Below the pieces are notes generated by a model. That model was not told where the DNA came from. It ran no database searches and saw only the letters and a program-made list of their open reading frames with translations. From NCBI GenBank assembly GCA_034007295.1, contig JAVERC010000011.1, positions 12,489 to 76,488 on the forward strand: 64,000 bases of DNA. The letters are read 5' to 3'. A program made the translations under genes and the position numbers. The stretch's first letter is position 1. The number at the start of each line of letters is the position of its first letter. This DNA is from JACKCP01 sp034007295 (GTDB lineage: Bacteria > Desulfobacterota > Desulfobacteria > Desulfobacterales > JACKCP01). Shown one piece after another: positions 1-9,004 of this stretch.

Positions 1-381
1 AAAATTCTTGAAAAATATGAGGAGCAGATTGTTGAGCTTTCCTTAAAAATGGCAAAAAAAGTATTATATTCAAATCTTACACTTGATTCTGATTTTGTTA
101 AGCTCGCAATAAAGGAAGCTTTGAAAGATATCCCTGATCCTCTAAATGTTACAATTGGAGTAAATCCGGAAGATTACAATATTATTGAAATGATAAAAGA
201 GGATTTTTTTTTAAGATTTGAGAAACTTAAAAATATTACAATAGTATCTGACCCTGCAATAGGACGGGGAGGCTGTACAATAGACTCAGAAACCGGAACT
301 GTTTATCAGACTGTAGAAAACAGGCTTAAGGAGCTTGAAGCCCAGATTTTAAAAAACGGCTCTTCAAAAAGGAAACCATGA
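1..381 (+). CDS. fliH: Flagellar assembly protein FliH, C-terminal part (5' end outside window)
   Basis: The reading frame is open from base 1, so this is the last 126 residues of a longer protein; the ATG at 49 is internal, not the start. The segment has the FliH/YscL C-terminal look: an amphipathic helix with EEQIVELSLKMAKKV, then the alpha/beta domain ending in a GGCTIDSETGTV-like motif that in this family contacts the export ATPase. FliH regulates FliI and brings it to the flagellar type III export gate in the cytoplasm. The stop lies 15 bases before fliI, which fits one operon. The identification leans on this position, since FliH sequences diverge. Confidence 0.85.
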   Translation, partial: KILEKYEEQIVELSLKMAKKVLYSNLTLDSDFVKLAIKEALKDIPDPLNVTIGVNPEDYNIIEMIKEDFFLRFEKLKNITIVSDPAIGRGGCTIDSETGTVYQTVENRLKELEAQILKNGSSKRKP

Positions 382-396
382 TAAAGGTAAAATATT

Positions 397-1728
397 ATGG
401 AACTTGACCTTAATATAGATTTTTTAAGATATGATGACCTCATTGAAAATATTTCTTTTTCCAAAATTGAAGGTCGTATTGAAGTTGTAAAGGGTCTTGC
501 TGTTGAAGCTTCTGGAATAGGTCTTGGAATTGGAACTCTTTGCGAAATTATCATGGATTCAGATTCTTCTGTTCTTGCAGAAGTTGTCGGGTTCAGTCAG
601 GGAAGAACAGTCTTAATGCCATATGGTGATACAAGAGGAATAAAGCCTGGAAGCAGGGTTTTAAAAATTGATGATAAACCCCTTGCTCCTGTTGGCGATG
701 CTTTTTTAGGAAGGGTCATTGACGGACTTGGAAATCCTCTTGACGGAAAAGGTGAAATTAAGACTGATATATTATACAGCCTTTACGGCAAGCCTTTAAA
801 CCCGCTTGAAAGAAAACCAATACGTGAACCAATGGATGTGGGAATTACTGCAATCAATACAATGATTCCCCTTGGAAGAGGCCAGAGGGTTGCCATTATG
901 GCAGGTTCAGGTGTTGGAAAATCAGTTCTCATGGGAATGATGACAAAACATACCTCGGCTGATGTTGTTGTAATAGGCCTTATTGGTGAAAGGGGAAGAG
1001 AGGTTAAGGAATTTATTGAAGAAATTCTTGGAGAAGAGGGCATGAAACGTGCTGTTGTAGTTGCTGCAACTTCTGATGCTCCTCCCCTTGTGAGAATGAG
1101 GGGAGCATACCTTGCAACCACGATTTCAGAATATTTCAGGGATCAGGGAAAGGCAGTTCTTCTTTTGCTTGATTCACTTACAAGATATGCAATGTCTTCA
1201 AGAGATGTTGGTCTTGCTGCCGGAGAACCTCCTACAACAAGGGGGTATACTCCTTCATTTTTTGTAAAGATTCCAGTTCTTCTTGAAAGGGCTGGAGCTT
1301 TAAAAAACAGCGGAAGCATTACAGGTATTTATACTGTTCTTGTAGAAGGCGATGACATGAATGATCCTGTTGGTGATACTGTAAGATCAATTGTTGACGG
1401 TCATATTGTACTTTCAAGGGCTATTGCATCAAAGGGCCATTATCCTGCAATTGATGTATTATCAAGCGTGAGCAGGGTTGCCCGTGATGTAACTCCTGTT
1501 GAATATCTTAATTTAAGGGACCAGGCTGTAAGAATTCTTTCAAAATACCGCGATGCAGAAGATATGATTTCAATAGGTGCATACAGGGACGGATCAGACC
1601 CTGAAATTGACAGGGCAAAAAAGATTGCTCCAAAATTAAATGAATTTCTTCGCCAGGAAGTTAATAAAAAAATGAGAATTGAGCAGGCTTTTCCTCTTTT
1701 AAAAAGTATCCTTACATCTGTAAAGTGA
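397..1728 (+). CDS. fliI: Flagellum-specific export ATPase FliI
   Basis: FliI is the F1-beta-like hexameric ATPase that unfolds and delivers substrates to the flagellar type III export apparatus. The protein has 443 residues, the usual length. An N-terminal beta-barrel domain (about 1-95) precedes the RecA-like core, with a Walker A of GSGVGKS at about 170-176 (Lys175), the GERGREV motif with the catalytic Glu at about 198, and a Walker B ending in LLLLD at Asp259. GYTPSFFVKIPVLLERAG is typical of flagellar and type III ATPases as opposed to F1. It is flanked by fliH and fliJ. Assignment to the flagellum rather than an injectisome rests on the FliJ and MotE-like neighbours. Confidence 0.97.
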   Translation: MELDLNIDFLRYDDLIENISFSKIEGRIEVVKGLAVEASGIGLGIGTLCEIIMDSDSSVLAEVVGFSQGRTVLMPYGDTRGIKPGSRVLKIDDKPLAPVGDAFLGRVIDGLGNPLDGKGEIKTDILYSLYGKPLNPLERKPIREPMDVGITAINTMIPLGRGQRVAIMAGSGVGKSVLMGMMTKHTSADVVVIGLIGERGREVKEFIEEILGEEGMKRAVVVAATSDAPPLVRMRGAYLATTISEYFRDQGKAVLLLLDSLTRYAMSSRDVGLAAGEPPTTRGYTPSFFVKIPVLLERAGALKNSGSITGIYTVLVEGDDMNDPVGDTVRSIVDGHIVLSRAIASKGHYPAIDVLSSVSRVARDVTPVEYLNLRDQAVRILSKYRDAEDMISIGAYRDGSDPEIDRAKKIAPKLNEFLRQEVNKKMRIEQAFPLLKSILTSVK

Positions 1729-1735
1729 GGAATAA

Positions 1736-2191
1736 ATGAAAAAATTCAAATTTTCACTTGAGTCTGTTTTAAAATACAGAAGTTTTCTTGAAAAAGAGGC
1801 ACGCCAGGCTCTTATGTCAATAAACCTTGATATAAGCGAGTGCGAGGGAAATATTGAATCAATAAAATATAAAAGAATTTTGCTTTACAAGGAACTTGAA
1901 GAGGAAACAGACAAAGGGATTACAATAGAATATTTTAATATGTATCAAAATTATATTTCTTCTGTTGACCAGAGGCTTGAAAATGAAAAAGCAAGGCTTA
2001 TTAAGCTTTTAAGAGAAAAGGATATAAGAACTTTAAAATTAATTGAAGCAAGAAAACAAAAGGAAGCTCTTGAAAAACTTAAAGCCAAAAAAAAGAGTCA
2101 GTATATTGAAGAAATGCTTTATGAAGAGCAAAAGGAACTAGATGAAATTTCATCTGTAAAAAAAGCCAGGGAAATATGCAATGAAAGCTAA
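1736..2191 (+). CDS. fliJ: Flagellar export protein FliJ
   Basis: This is a 151-residue, strongly charged, almost wholly alpha-helical protein with a long antiparallel coiled coil, starting with the typical KFKFSLESVLKYR opening of FliJ. FliJ is the central-stalk-like partner of the FliI hexamer and helps couple export to the proton motive force. It begins 7 bases after the fliI stop, and its own stop overlaps the start of the next gene by 11 bases, so translation of the two is probably coupled. Sequence conservation in FliJ is low, so the call rests on the N-terminal motif, coiled-coil composition, length and position together. Confidence 0.88.
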   Translation: MKKFKFSLESVLKYRSFLEKEARQALMSINLDISECEGNIESIKYKRILLYKELEEETDKGITIEYFNMYQNYISSVDQRLENEKARLIKLLREKDIRTLKLIEARKQKEALEKLKAKKKSQYIEEMLYEEQKELDEISSVKKAREICNES

Positions 2192-2771
2192 AACAATATT
2201 TTTGACAATTATTTTATTTTTTTCTTTAAATATTTTTTCAGGGCTTTTTTATGCACAGGAAGAAGTGCCCTCAAAAGAAGAAACAATACCTGAAGAATCT
2301 GGTGTTGAAGAAGACCCTCAGATAATTCAGGACCGTGAGCTCATGCGGGCTGTTTCCCATTATGAAACTTTAAAAAAGGAACTTGAAGAAAAGGAAAAAA
2401 GGCTTAATGAAAAAGAAGTTAAATTAAATCTTTTAAAGGAAGAAATTGAGCTAAAACTTGAAAATCTTAAAGTTCTTGATGAAAAAGTTAAAAATGCCAT
2501 TGCCAATTTGAATATGGAAAAACAGGAGCATGAAAAAAGAATAATTGAAGCAGAAGAACAAAAGTATAAAGACCTTTCCAAAGTTTATGAAAATATGAAA
2601 GCAAAAAAAGCAGCCCAGATAGTAAACAATATGGATATTGAAGTAGCAAAAAAAATGTTTTCCTATATGCGCCCACAGGCAGCAGCTGAAATACTTGCCA
2701 ATACCAATCCTGAAAAAGCAGCTCTTATAAGCAGTGCACTTACAGAAAAAGAAGAGCTTGTTAAGCAGTAG
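2181..2771 (+). CDS. MotE-like flagellar motor-associated periplasmic protein
   Basis: A 196-residue secreted protein. Residues 1-26 form a signal peptide or membrane anchor (charged start, then a hydrophobic run ending GLFYAQ). A Glu-rich linker and a coiled coil (about 50-130) follow, then a C-terminal repeat domain at about 138-190 with KKAAQIVNNMD and RPQAAAEILANTNPEKAA, the pattern shared by the MgtE N-terminal domain and MotE. MotE proteins in this arrangement are described as chaperones of the flagellar stator protein MotC, and are often named magnesium transporter MgtE-like in annotation. The overlap with fliJ supports a flagellar role. It is not an ion transporter: no channel domain is present. 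Confidence 0.8.
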   Translation: MKAKTIFLTIILFFSLNIFSGLFYAQEEVPSKEETIPEESGVEEDPQIIQDRELMRAVSHYETLKKELEEKEKRLNEKEVKLNLLKEEIELKLENLKVLDEKVKNAIANLNMEKQEHEKRIIEAEEQKYKDLSKVYENMKAKKAAQIVNNMDIEVAKKMFSYMRPQAAAEILANTNPEKAALISSALTEKEELVKQ

Positions 2772-2788
2772 AATTTTATTGTTTTATT

Positions 2789-2815
2789 TGGCTGATGGTT
2801 AAAAAAACGCCGGTC
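2789..2815 (+). repeat. Remnant of one end of the dispersed ~143-bp element
   Basis: The short gap after the MotE-like gene contains GGCTGATGGTTAAAAAAAC, close to the left terminus of the dispersed element found elsewhere in the window (for example GCTGATGGCCGAAAAC at 24850). Only the terminus is recognisable; the body is missing. This is a weak match and could be chance in AT-rich sequence. Confidence 0.35.
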
Positions 2816-2856
2816 TATTTCTAGAAGCCCAAAATAACAGTTCAGGAGATAAATTC

Positions 2857-5430
2857 ATGCAAAAAAATAATAATGATACCCATAAAATTGAATGGCTTTT
2901 GAAAAAAAAACCGGATGATGTTTTAAACACAGATTTGCCTGAATATGGAGATTTAACAAAATTAAATAAAACCGGAATGATTTTAAATCTGGTTGGGCAT
3001 GATCTTTTAAAGAAAATTGTTTCAGATTCACTTGAGCTTGTTGGAACATTTTCAGCAGTTCATGAAAAAAACGGAGATTATGCACTTGAAATTATTTCCT
3101 CAGACTGGTGCAGGATTCTTGATCTGGCATCAAGAAAACTATGCAAAACAAATGATAATGCAGACGCACTTAAAAGCGGTAAATGGATCTGCCACGAATG
3201 CTGCTGGACAAAAACCTCAAAAATTTCACTTGAAACCAAAAAGCCTGTAGATATTGAATGTGATGGAAATATAAGAATTTATGCAGTTCCTGTTTTTGCA
3301 AATAAGGAAGTTGTCGGTTCAGTTAATATTTCCTATGGAGATCCTCCAGTGGATTTGAAAAAAATATATGAAATCTCTAAAAAATTTGAAGTTGATCCTG
3401 AAATACTCAAAAAAGCTTCTCAATCCTATAAGTCAAGACCAGAATTTATAATTGATCTTGCAAAAAAAAGGGCAAGGTTTTGTGCCGGCCTTATTGGTGC
3501 AATTCTTGAATATAAACTCGCAAAATCTGCTCTTGTCGAAGAAAGTGATAAGCTTAAATTTGTAATTAATGCAGCAAAGCTCGGTACATGGCAGTGGAAT
3601 ATTCAAAATAATAAAACCGTATTTAATGAAACCTGGGCAACAATGCTTGGATATGAACTTCATGAACTTTATCCCTTTGGTTACAAAACATGGGAAAAAC
3701 TTGTGCATCCAGATGATGTTGAAGATGCAAAAAATAAATTAAAAAACTGTATTGAGGGCAGGGTAAAAGATTATGACTGTGAACTCCGTATGAAGCATAA
3801 AAACGGAAGCTGGGTCTGGATTCTTGACAGGGGAAGGGTGATGACAAGAGATTTTATGGGAAATCCTCTGGAAATGTATGGAACTCATACTGATATTACG
3901 GAAAAAAAACTGTCAGAATCTGCTTTGCGTGAAAGTGAAGAAAAATTCAGAAGTCTTTTCCAAGATCATTCGGCCGTCAAGCTCATTATTGATCCTGAAA
4001 CAGGTCGTATTGTAGATGCAAATATTGCTGCTTCCCAATTTTACGGCTGGTCTGTTGATCAATTATGCAGTATGAAAATATCTGAGATAAATACACTTCC
4101 TCCCGAAGAAATAAAAAAAGAAATTAACAGAGCAAGGAACAGGGGTAAAATCTGCTTTGAGTTTTCCCACAGAAAATCAGACGGTTCTGTTGTTAATGTT
4201 GAAGTCTTTACCAGCAGGGTTTTTATAGATAAAAAAGAATTTCTCCACTCAATTATTCATGATGTTACTGAAAAGAAAAATCTTGAAAAACAATTATTTC
4301 AGATGCAGAAACTTGAATCAGTTGGAAGGCTTGCAGGAGGTGTTGCCCATGATTTTAACAATAAGCTAAGCGTTATTATGGGCTATTCAGAGCTTGCTCT
4401 TTCAAAAACAGATAAATCAAGCAAACTTTATTCAGAGCTTGAAGAAATTCATAAGGCAGCCTTAAGCTCGGCTGACATAACAAGGCAGCTTCTTGCATTT
4501 GCAAGAAAACAGACCATTATTCCAAAAATTCTTGACTTAAATGAAGTAGTTGAAAGCATGCTAAAAATGCTCAGGAGATTAATTGGAGAAGATTTGAATC
4601 TTGTCTGGATTCCAGGACACTCATTATGGGAAACAAAGATTGATCCTTCCCAGGTTGATCAGATTATGGCCAATCTTTGCGTAAATGCAAGGGATGCAAT
4701 AGCTGGTAAAGGAAAAATAATAATTGAAACAGAAAATATATCTTTAGATAAAAATTTTTTACAGGCTTCGTTTTTAATTCCTGGAGATTATGTTCTTTTG
4801 TCTGTAAGTGACAACGGTTTTGGAATGGATAAAGAAACAATTGATAATATTTTTGAGCCGTTTTTTACAACAAAGGCCAGGGGTAAGGGAACAGGTCTTG
4901 GCCTTGCAACTGTATATGGTATTGTAAAGCAGAACAGGGGATATATAAATGTTTACAGTGAAGTCGGAAAAGGCAGTGTTTTTAAAATTTATTTTCCCCG
5001 ATACACTGGAAAGGAAGAAGGGATTGAAAAAAACTCAGATGATTTGATGATTAAATCAAAAGGTGAAACAGTTCTTCTTGTTGAAGATGACAGAAATATT
5101 CTTGAAATAGGCAAAAAAATACTTGAAGAGCTTGGCTACAATACCATTTGTTTTGATAAACCCCTTAAAGCAATAAGTTTTGCTTCAAAAAATTTGGACA
5201 AAATAGATATTCTTCTAACAGATGTTGTTATGCCTGAAATGAATGGGTTTGAACTTTCAGAAAGAATAAGCAAAATTATTCCTGAACTTAAAATTTTGTT
5301 TATGTCTGGTTATACTGCTGATGTAATTGCAAATCAGGGGGTTTTAAAAAACGGCACAAACCTGATTGAAAAGCCTTTTTCTCTAAAAGTACTTGGACTG
5401 AAAATACGGGAACTTTTGGACAAAAATTAA
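2857..5430 (+). CDS. PocR-PAS-PAS hybrid sensor histidine kinase with C-terminal receiver
   Basis: A cytoplasmic hybrid kinase of 857 residues with no convincing membrane segment. Residues about 40-215 match the PocR sensory domain, including a cysteine cluster WICHECCW (Cys112, Cys115, Cys116) and a lone Cys at the LCKT motif, which may bind metal or sense redox state. Two PAS domains follow (about 225-350 and 360-480), then HisKA with GGVAHDFNN (His498), a HATPase with NARDAI, DNGFGMD and [12 protein letters not shown] motifs, and a receiver with phospho-acceptor Asp789 in [14 protein letters not shown] good ribosome site (AGGAG) precedes the ATG. It stands alone between the flagellar operon and a convergent lysE-like gene, so ligand and output are unknown. 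Confidence 0.92.
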   Translation: MQKNNNDTHKIEWLLKKKPDDVLNTDLPEYGDLTKLNKTGMILNLVGHDLLKKIVSDSLELVGTFSAVHEKNGDYALEIISSDWCRILDLASRKLCKTNDNADALKSGKWICHECCWTKTSKISLETKKPVDIECDGNIRIYAVPVFANKEVVGSVNISYGDPPVDLKKIYEISKKFEVDPEILKKASQSYKSRPEFIIDLAKKRARFCAGLIGAILEYKLAKSALVEESDKLKFVINAAKLGTWQWNIQNNKTVFNETWATMLGYELHELYPFGYKTWEKLVHPDDVEDAKNKLKNCIEGRVKDYDCELRMKHKNGSWVWILDRGRVMTRDFMGNPLEMYGTHTDITEKKLSESALRESEEKFRSLFQDHSAVKLIIDPETGRIVDANIAASQFYGWSVDQLCSMKISEINTLPPEEIKKEINRARNRGKICFEFSHRKSDGSVVNVEVFTSRVFIDKKEFLHSIIHDVTEKKNLEKQLFQMQKLESVGRLAGGVAHDFNNKLSVIMGYSELALSKTDKSSKLYSELEEIHKAALSSADITRQLLAFARKQTIIPKILDLNEVVESMLKMLRRLIGEDLNLVWIPGHSLWETKIDPSQVDQIMANLCVNARDAIAGKGKIIIETENISLDKNFLQASFLIPGDYVLLSVSDNGFGMDKETIDNIFEPFFTTKARGKGTGLGLATVYGIVKQNRGYINVYSEVGKGSVFKIYFPRYTGKEEGIEKNSDDLMIKSKGETVLLVEDDRNILEIGKKILEELGYNTICFDKPLKAISFASKNLDKIDILLTDVVMPEMNGFELSERISKIIPELKILFMSGYTADVIANQGVLKNGTNLIEKPFSLKVLGLKIRELLDKN

Positions 5431-5481
5431 TAAAAAAGGAGAGCTTTGTTGTACTCTGTTTAAGAAAAATCTGGTCAAAAA

Positions 5482-5505
5482 AATCTAGTTTTCGGTCAAT
5501 CGCTA
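5482..5505 (+). repeat. Fragment of the right end of the dispersed ~143-bp element
   Basis: AATCTAGTTTTCGGTCAATCGCTA matches the right terminus of the element (consensus GTTTTYGGYCAATCACTA). It lies in the 220-bp gap between the hybrid kinase and the convergent LysE-family gene. Upstream sequence is too diverged to follow. Nothing else was recognised in this gap. Confidence 0.5.
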
Positions 5506-5650
5506 ATTAATTTTTGAGGCTGATTTTTCTCCTCCAAAAAAAGCTGTTACTAAAAGCATTATTGTTGAGGGCCCGGGTACTAGTACAAGGGTTCCGACAT
5601 TCTACCTGGTCTGAACTGTCTTTTAGCACCTCCCAGATTCCTGTATTATT

Positions 5651-6277
5651 TTACTGCTTTATAACAGCAAGTTTTGCAGCAAGAGCAAAAAATACAAGTC
5701 CGGCAGTTTTGTTTAAAAAAGACTGTGCTTTTTTTGATTTTGAAAACCATGTTCCAATTGTTCCTGCAAGAAAGGCAATTGAACCAAAAATTAAAATTGT
5801 TGCAACAATAAATATAAGTCCGAGAAAAATAATCTGAATGGGAACAGAACCCCTTTCAGGAGAAGCAAACTGAGGAAGAAAGGCAAGGAAAAATATTGAA
5901 ACCTTTGGATTTGTAATGTTCATTATTATTCCCCTTGAATAAAGCTTTGAAAAGGATAATTTCTGCTGTTCTGAGTTAATAAATTCTGATGAACCTGCTC
6001 TAAAGCTCATCCATGCAAGATATAAAAGATATAACGCTCCGGCATATTTTAAAATATTAAAGGCAATTACAGATGTTTTAAATATTACTGCAACTCCAAG
6101 TGCAACAGCTGTGGTGTGAAAAATAAGTCCTGTACAAAGTCCTAAAGTTACAAAAATTCCTGAAATCCGTCCAAAAATTGCAGACTGGGTAAGTACAAAA
6201 ATATTGTCAGGCCCTGGTGCAAGAGCAAGGATAACCGATGCTAAAAAAAAAGTAATAAAAACATCTGCAGGAATCAT
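5651..6277 (-). CDS. LysE/RhtB-family amino-acid exporter
   Basis: A 208-residue integral membrane protein of the LysE superfamily, which exports amino acids or related small molecules. The N-terminus ILALAPGPDNIFVLTQS carries the family's PGPD(N) motif, and NITNPKVSIFFLAFLPQF is the second family signature; five to six hydrophobic segments are visible. I place the start at the ATG at 6277 because GGAGAT lies just upstream, giving MIPADVFITF. The frame continues upstream, but those 19 extra residues are unlike the family. The gene stands alone; the substrate cannot be predicted. Confidence 0.9.
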   Translation of the reverse strand: MIPADVFITFFLASVILALAPGPDNIFVLTQSAIFGRISGIFVTLGLCTGLIFHTTAVALGVAVIFKTSVIAFNILKYAGALYLLYLAWMSFRAGSSEFINSEQQKLSFSKLYSRGIIMNITNPKVSIFFLAFLPQFASPERGSVPIQIIFLGLIFIVATILIFGSIAFLAGTIGTWFSKSKKAQSFLNKTAGLVFFALAAKLAVIKQ

Positions 6278-6411
6278 TTTTATCTCCATTGATTTAAAGT
6301 TGTTAAAAAAAATTACTGGCTTTTTATCACACAAATAAGGATTTAAAACAAAAATAATTTCTTTACATTTGAAAATTTATAAAATAGCATTTTTTTCATC
6401 TGAACTGAGCT

Positions 6412-6441
6412 TTGTTTTTAAAAGTATGGTTCAAATATAAA
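6412..6441 (+). promoter_or_regulatory. Candidate sigma-70 promoter of the thiamine operon
   Basis: TTGTTT (6412-6417) and TATAAA (6436-6441) are separated by 18 bases and lie just before the TPP riboswitch, so a transcript would begin at or next to the aptamer's first helix. The -35 box is poor. The call depends mainly on position. Confidence 0.45.
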
Positions 6442-6445
6442 ATAT

Positions 6446-6534
6446 AGCTGGGGGTGCCTTTAAATAAGGCTGAGAGGAAAAAATTTTTCCAACCCTTGGA
6501 ACCTGATGCAGTTAGTACTGCCGAAGGGAAGCCG
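6446..6534 (+). ncRNA. TPP riboswitch (THI element)
   Basis: All conserved blocks of the thiamine pyrophosphate aptamer are present in order: GGGGTGCC with the complementary GGCTGAGA, then AACCCTTGGAACCTGATGC, GTTAGTACTGCC and GAAGGGAA. The aptamer binds TPP and switches off the thiamine genes when the cofactor is plentiful. It lies about 260 bases before thiS on the same strand, and a terminator hairpin follows within 30 bases, pointing to control by premature termination. Confidence 0.97.
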
Positions 6535-6558
6535 AAAAAAATGAGATAATATTTTTAA

Positions 6559-6593
6559 AAGGCTTGCCTTCAAAAGAGGGCAGGCCTTTTTTG
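6559..6593 (+). terminator. Intrinsic terminator of the TPP riboswitch expression platform
   Basis: AAGGCTTGCC (6559-6568) pairs with GGCAGGCCTT (6579-6588) with one G-U pair, followed by a T run. Position directly after the aptamer and before thiS makes it the regulated terminator of the riboswitch. Confidence 0.9.
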
Positions 6594-6628
6594 TTTTTAA
6601 AAAAAAGTAAGTTTTCAGTTTAAAGGGG

Positions 6629-6731
6629 AATGGCTGCTGCATTCTTTCTGAGCCTCATTCTCGCTTTGCTTTGATGCATGAGATAAAAAACTATCTCATG
6701 AAACCGGTTCAGAAAAAATACAGCATCCATT
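6629..6731 (+). repeat. 103-bp imperfect palindrome in the thi leader
   Basis: Arms of 26 bases at 6629-6654 and 6706-6731 are complementary at 22 of 26 positions. A second perfect 9-bp stem, CATGAGATA/TATCTCATG (6677-6685 and 6692-6700), sits inside, and AACCGGTT (6702-6709) is itself palindromic. The structure lies between the riboswitch terminator and thiS, so it would form only in read-through transcripts. It has no T tract and is not a terminator. It could be an RNA stability or processing structure or a relic of a palindromic mobile repeat. No second copy was noticed in the window. Confidence 0.75.
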
Positions 6732-6793
6732 TTTCCAGGAAACTTGTTTTTTAAGTATTAAACTCAATAGTTACAAAAAAATACGGAGGCAGG

Positions 6794-6994
6794 ATGATAA
6801 TAATTTTAAACGGAAAAGAAGAAGAAGTTCCAAAGGAAATAACGCTTAATGATTTTTTAAAATCAAAGGATGCTGATTTTGATGAAATAGTAGTTGAGTT
6901 AAATGAATCTGTTATTGAAACAGAAAATTACAATAAAACAATTTTAAAGGAAAATGACAGACTTGAAGTTTTAAGGTTTGTGGGAGGCGGATGA
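6794..6994 (+). CDS. thiS: Sulfur carrier protein ThiS
   Basis: A 66-residue ubiquitin-fold protein ending in VGGG, i.e. the C-terminal Gly-Gly that is adenylated and converted to a thiocarboxylate to donate sulfur to the thiazole ring. Length and ending are typical of ThiS. GGAGG precedes the ATG. It overlaps thiG by ATGA, showing translational coupling, and is the first gene of the TPP-controlled operon; the ThiF homologue that would activate it is three genes downstream. Confidence 0.96.
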   Translation: MIIILNGKEEEVPKEITLNDFLKSKDADFDEIVVELNESVIETENYNKTILKENDRLEVLRFVGGG

Positions 6995-7770
6995 TGGAAG
7001 ACTTTTTGGAAATCGGCGGAAAAAAACTTAAAAGCAGGCTTTTTACAGGAACCGGGAAATATTTCAATGATTCACTTATTCCTGAAGTAATAGAAAAATC
7101 TGAGTGTGAGGTTATAACTCTAGCTTTACGAAGGGTTGATTTTAATTCAAAAACAGAAAATGTTACAGATTATATTCCAAAGCACATGACTCTTCTTCCA
7201 AACACTTCAGGAGCAAGAAACCATGATGAGGCTGTAAGAATTGCAAGGCTTGCAAGAGCATGCGGATGCGGAAACTGGGTAAAGATTGAAGTTATTTCAG
7301 ATACAAAATATCTTTTCCCGGACAACCACGAAACACTTAAAGCTTCAGAAATTCTTGTAAAGGAAGGTTTTGTTGTTCTTCCCTATATAAGCCCTGATTT
7401 TGTTGTTGCAAAACAGCTTGAGCAGGCCGGAGTTTCTGCTGTAATGCCCCTTGGTGCACCAATAGGTTCAAACAGAGGACTTAAAACAAAGGAAATGATT
7501 CAGATTTTAATTGATGAAATTAAAGTGCCTGTAATTGTTGATGCAGGAATAGGAAAACCTTCCCATGCCTGCGAAGCAATGGAAATGGGAGCTGACGCAT
7601 GTCTTGTAAATACAGCAATTGCATCATCAAGAAACCCTGTTCTAATGGCAGAAGCCTTTAAAAATGCAGTAAGTGCAGGAAGAAAATGTTTTCTTGCAAA
7701 AGCAGGAAAAGTAAGTTCAAAGGCAAATGCTTCATCGCCTTTAACAGGTTTTTTGAATCAGGAGAATTAA
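6991..7770 (+). CDS. thiG: Thiazole synthase ThiG
   Basis: A 259-residue (beta/alpha)8 enzyme that forms the thiazole phosphate ring from deoxyxylulose 5-phosphate, dehydroglycine and ThiS thiocarboxylate. The Schiff-base lysine is Lys98 in NWVKIEVI, and the phosphate-binding and family motifs [12 protein letters not shown] and [29 protein letters not shown] are present. Two ATGs are adjacent (6991 and 6994); the second has the better distance from GGAGG at 6983, so the protein may lack the first Met. It follows thiS with a 4-base overlap and precedes thiH, the source of dehydroglycine. Confidence 0.97.
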   Translation: MMEDFLEIGGKKLKSRLFTGTGKYFNDSLIPEVIEKSECEVITLALRRVDFNSKTENVTDYIPKHMTLLPNTSGARNHDEAVRIARLARACGCGNWVKIEVISDTKYLFPDNHETLKASEILVKEGFVVLPYISPDFVVAKQLEQAGVSAVMPLGAPIGSNRGLKTKEMIQILIDEIKVPVIVDAGIGKPSHACEAMEMGADACLVNTAIASSRNPVLMAEAFKNAVSAGRKCFLAKAGKVSSKANASSPLTGFLNQEN

Positions 7771-7771
7771 A

Positions 7772-8875
7772 ATGGATTTTTATGAAATAATTAAAGAATA
7801 CAAAGACCTTGATTTTGATAGCATTTTTAACAATATAACAAAAAATCAGGTTATTGATGTTTTGGATAAAGAGACCCTTACAAAAGATGATTTTTTTGTC
7901 CTTCTTTCACCACAGGCTGAAAATTTTTTGGAAGAAATGGCAGTAAAGGCAAATGAAATAACCTTAAGGCAGTTTGGAAGAGTAATTACTTTATTTACTC
8001 CGATGTATATTTCAAATTATTGTATAAACAGCTGTGTTTACTGCGGATATAACTGCAAAAATAAAATTTTGAGAAAACATCTTACATATGATGAAATTGA
8101 AAAAGAGGCAGAATTTATTTCATCATCCGGATTAAAGCATATTCTTGTTTTAACAGGTGAAGACAAAAAAAAGGCAACTCCCGAATATGTCAGCAAAGCC
8201 TGTGAAATTTTAAAAAAATATTTTACAGCAATTGCAATTGAAATTTATCCAATGACAATTGATGAGTACAAAATGGTAGTTGAAGCAGGAGGAGATTCTT
8301 TAACAGTTTATCAGGAAACATACAATGAAGAGCTTTATGCAAAGCTTCATCCGGCCGGCCCTAAAAGCGACTACAGATTCAGGCTTGATACTCCCAAAAG
8401 AGGAGCAATTGCCAATATGAGGTCAATAAATATAGGAGCTCTTCTTGGACTTGCTGAGTGGAAAAAGGAAATGTTTTTTACAGGCCTTCATGCAGACTGT
8501 CTTTTCAGAGAATACCCTGACACTGAAATAAGTGTTTCACTTCCAAGAATAAGACCACATGAAGGCGATTTTATGCCGGATTATGATGTGACAGATAAAA
8601 ATATGGTTCAGATTATGACAGCCTTAAGGCTTTTTATGCCAAGGTGTGGAATTACAATATCCACAAGGGAAAATATGGAGTTTAGGAACAATATTTTGCC
8701 CCTTGGAGTTACTAAAATGTCAGCCGGAGTTTCTACAAAAGTAGGAGGCCACACCCAGGAAGAAAAAGATACAGGCCAGTTTGATATTTCAGATACAAGA
8801 AGCGTTGTTGAAATGGCATCGGATTTAAGAGGGTTTGGTTATCAGCCTGTATATAAAGACTGGCAGTATATTTAG
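7772..8875 (+). CDS. thiH: 2-iminoacetate synthase ThiH (radical SAM tyrosine lyase)
   Basis: A 367-residue radical SAM enzyme that cleaves tyrosine to dehydroglycine (2-iminoacetate) and p-cresol for the thiazole ring. The 4Fe-4S cluster motif CX3CX2C is at Cys84, Cys88 and Cys91 (CINSCVYCGYN). MSAGVSTKVGGH and LPRIRPHEGDF are typical of ThiH. The start is one base after the thiG stop. ThiH, as opposed to the oxygen-dependent glycine oxidase ThiO, fits an anaerobe. Confidence 0.97.
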   Translation: MDFYEIIKEYKDLDFDSIFNNITKNQVIDVLDKETLTKDDFFVLLSPQAENFLEEMAVKANEITLRQFGRVITLFTPMYISNYCINSCVYCGYNCKNKILRKHLTYDEIEKEAEFISSSGLKHILVLTGEDKKKATPEYVSKACEILKKYFTAIAIEIYPMTIDEYKMVVEAGGDSLTVYQETYNEELYAKLHPAGPKSDYRFRLDTPKRGAIANMRSINIGALLGLAEWKKEMFFTGLHADCLFREYPDTEISVSLPRIRPHEGDFMPDYDVTDKNMVQIMTALRLFMPRCGITISTRENMEFRNNILPLGVTKMSAGVSTKVGGHTQEEKDTGQFDISDTRSVVEMASDLRGFGYQPVYKDWQYI

Positions 8876-8909
8876 TGTTTGGTGAATCATTTTTAGAACC
8901 TAAATTGAG

Positions 8910-8960
8910 CGGTTTCCAATTTTAGTGTATTTTTGCATTAAAATTGGAAACCGGATTTTT
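8910..8960 (+). terminator. Strong hairpin with T tract inside the thi operon
   Basis: A perfect 15-bp inverted repeat, CGGTTTCCAATTTTA (8910-8924) and its complement (8939-8953), with a 14-base loop, is followed by GATTTTTT. It is built like an intrinsic terminator between thiH and thiF and could attenuate expression of thiF and thiE. The preceding CCTAAATTGAGCGG resembles sequence at 43831 near another repeat, so it may instead be part of a repeat family. Confidence 0.55.
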
Positions 8961-9004
8961 TAAAAATATAAAATTTAAGACTAAAATAATGGACAAATTT
9001 ATAA

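Noticed and set aside
783..1121. Minus-strand frame inside fliI
   Set aside because: Antisense shadow of a strongly conserved ATPase gene.
5514..5837. Plus-strand frame of 107 codons
   Set aside because: Mostly antisense to the LysE-family gene; composition and conservation belong to the minus-strand frame.
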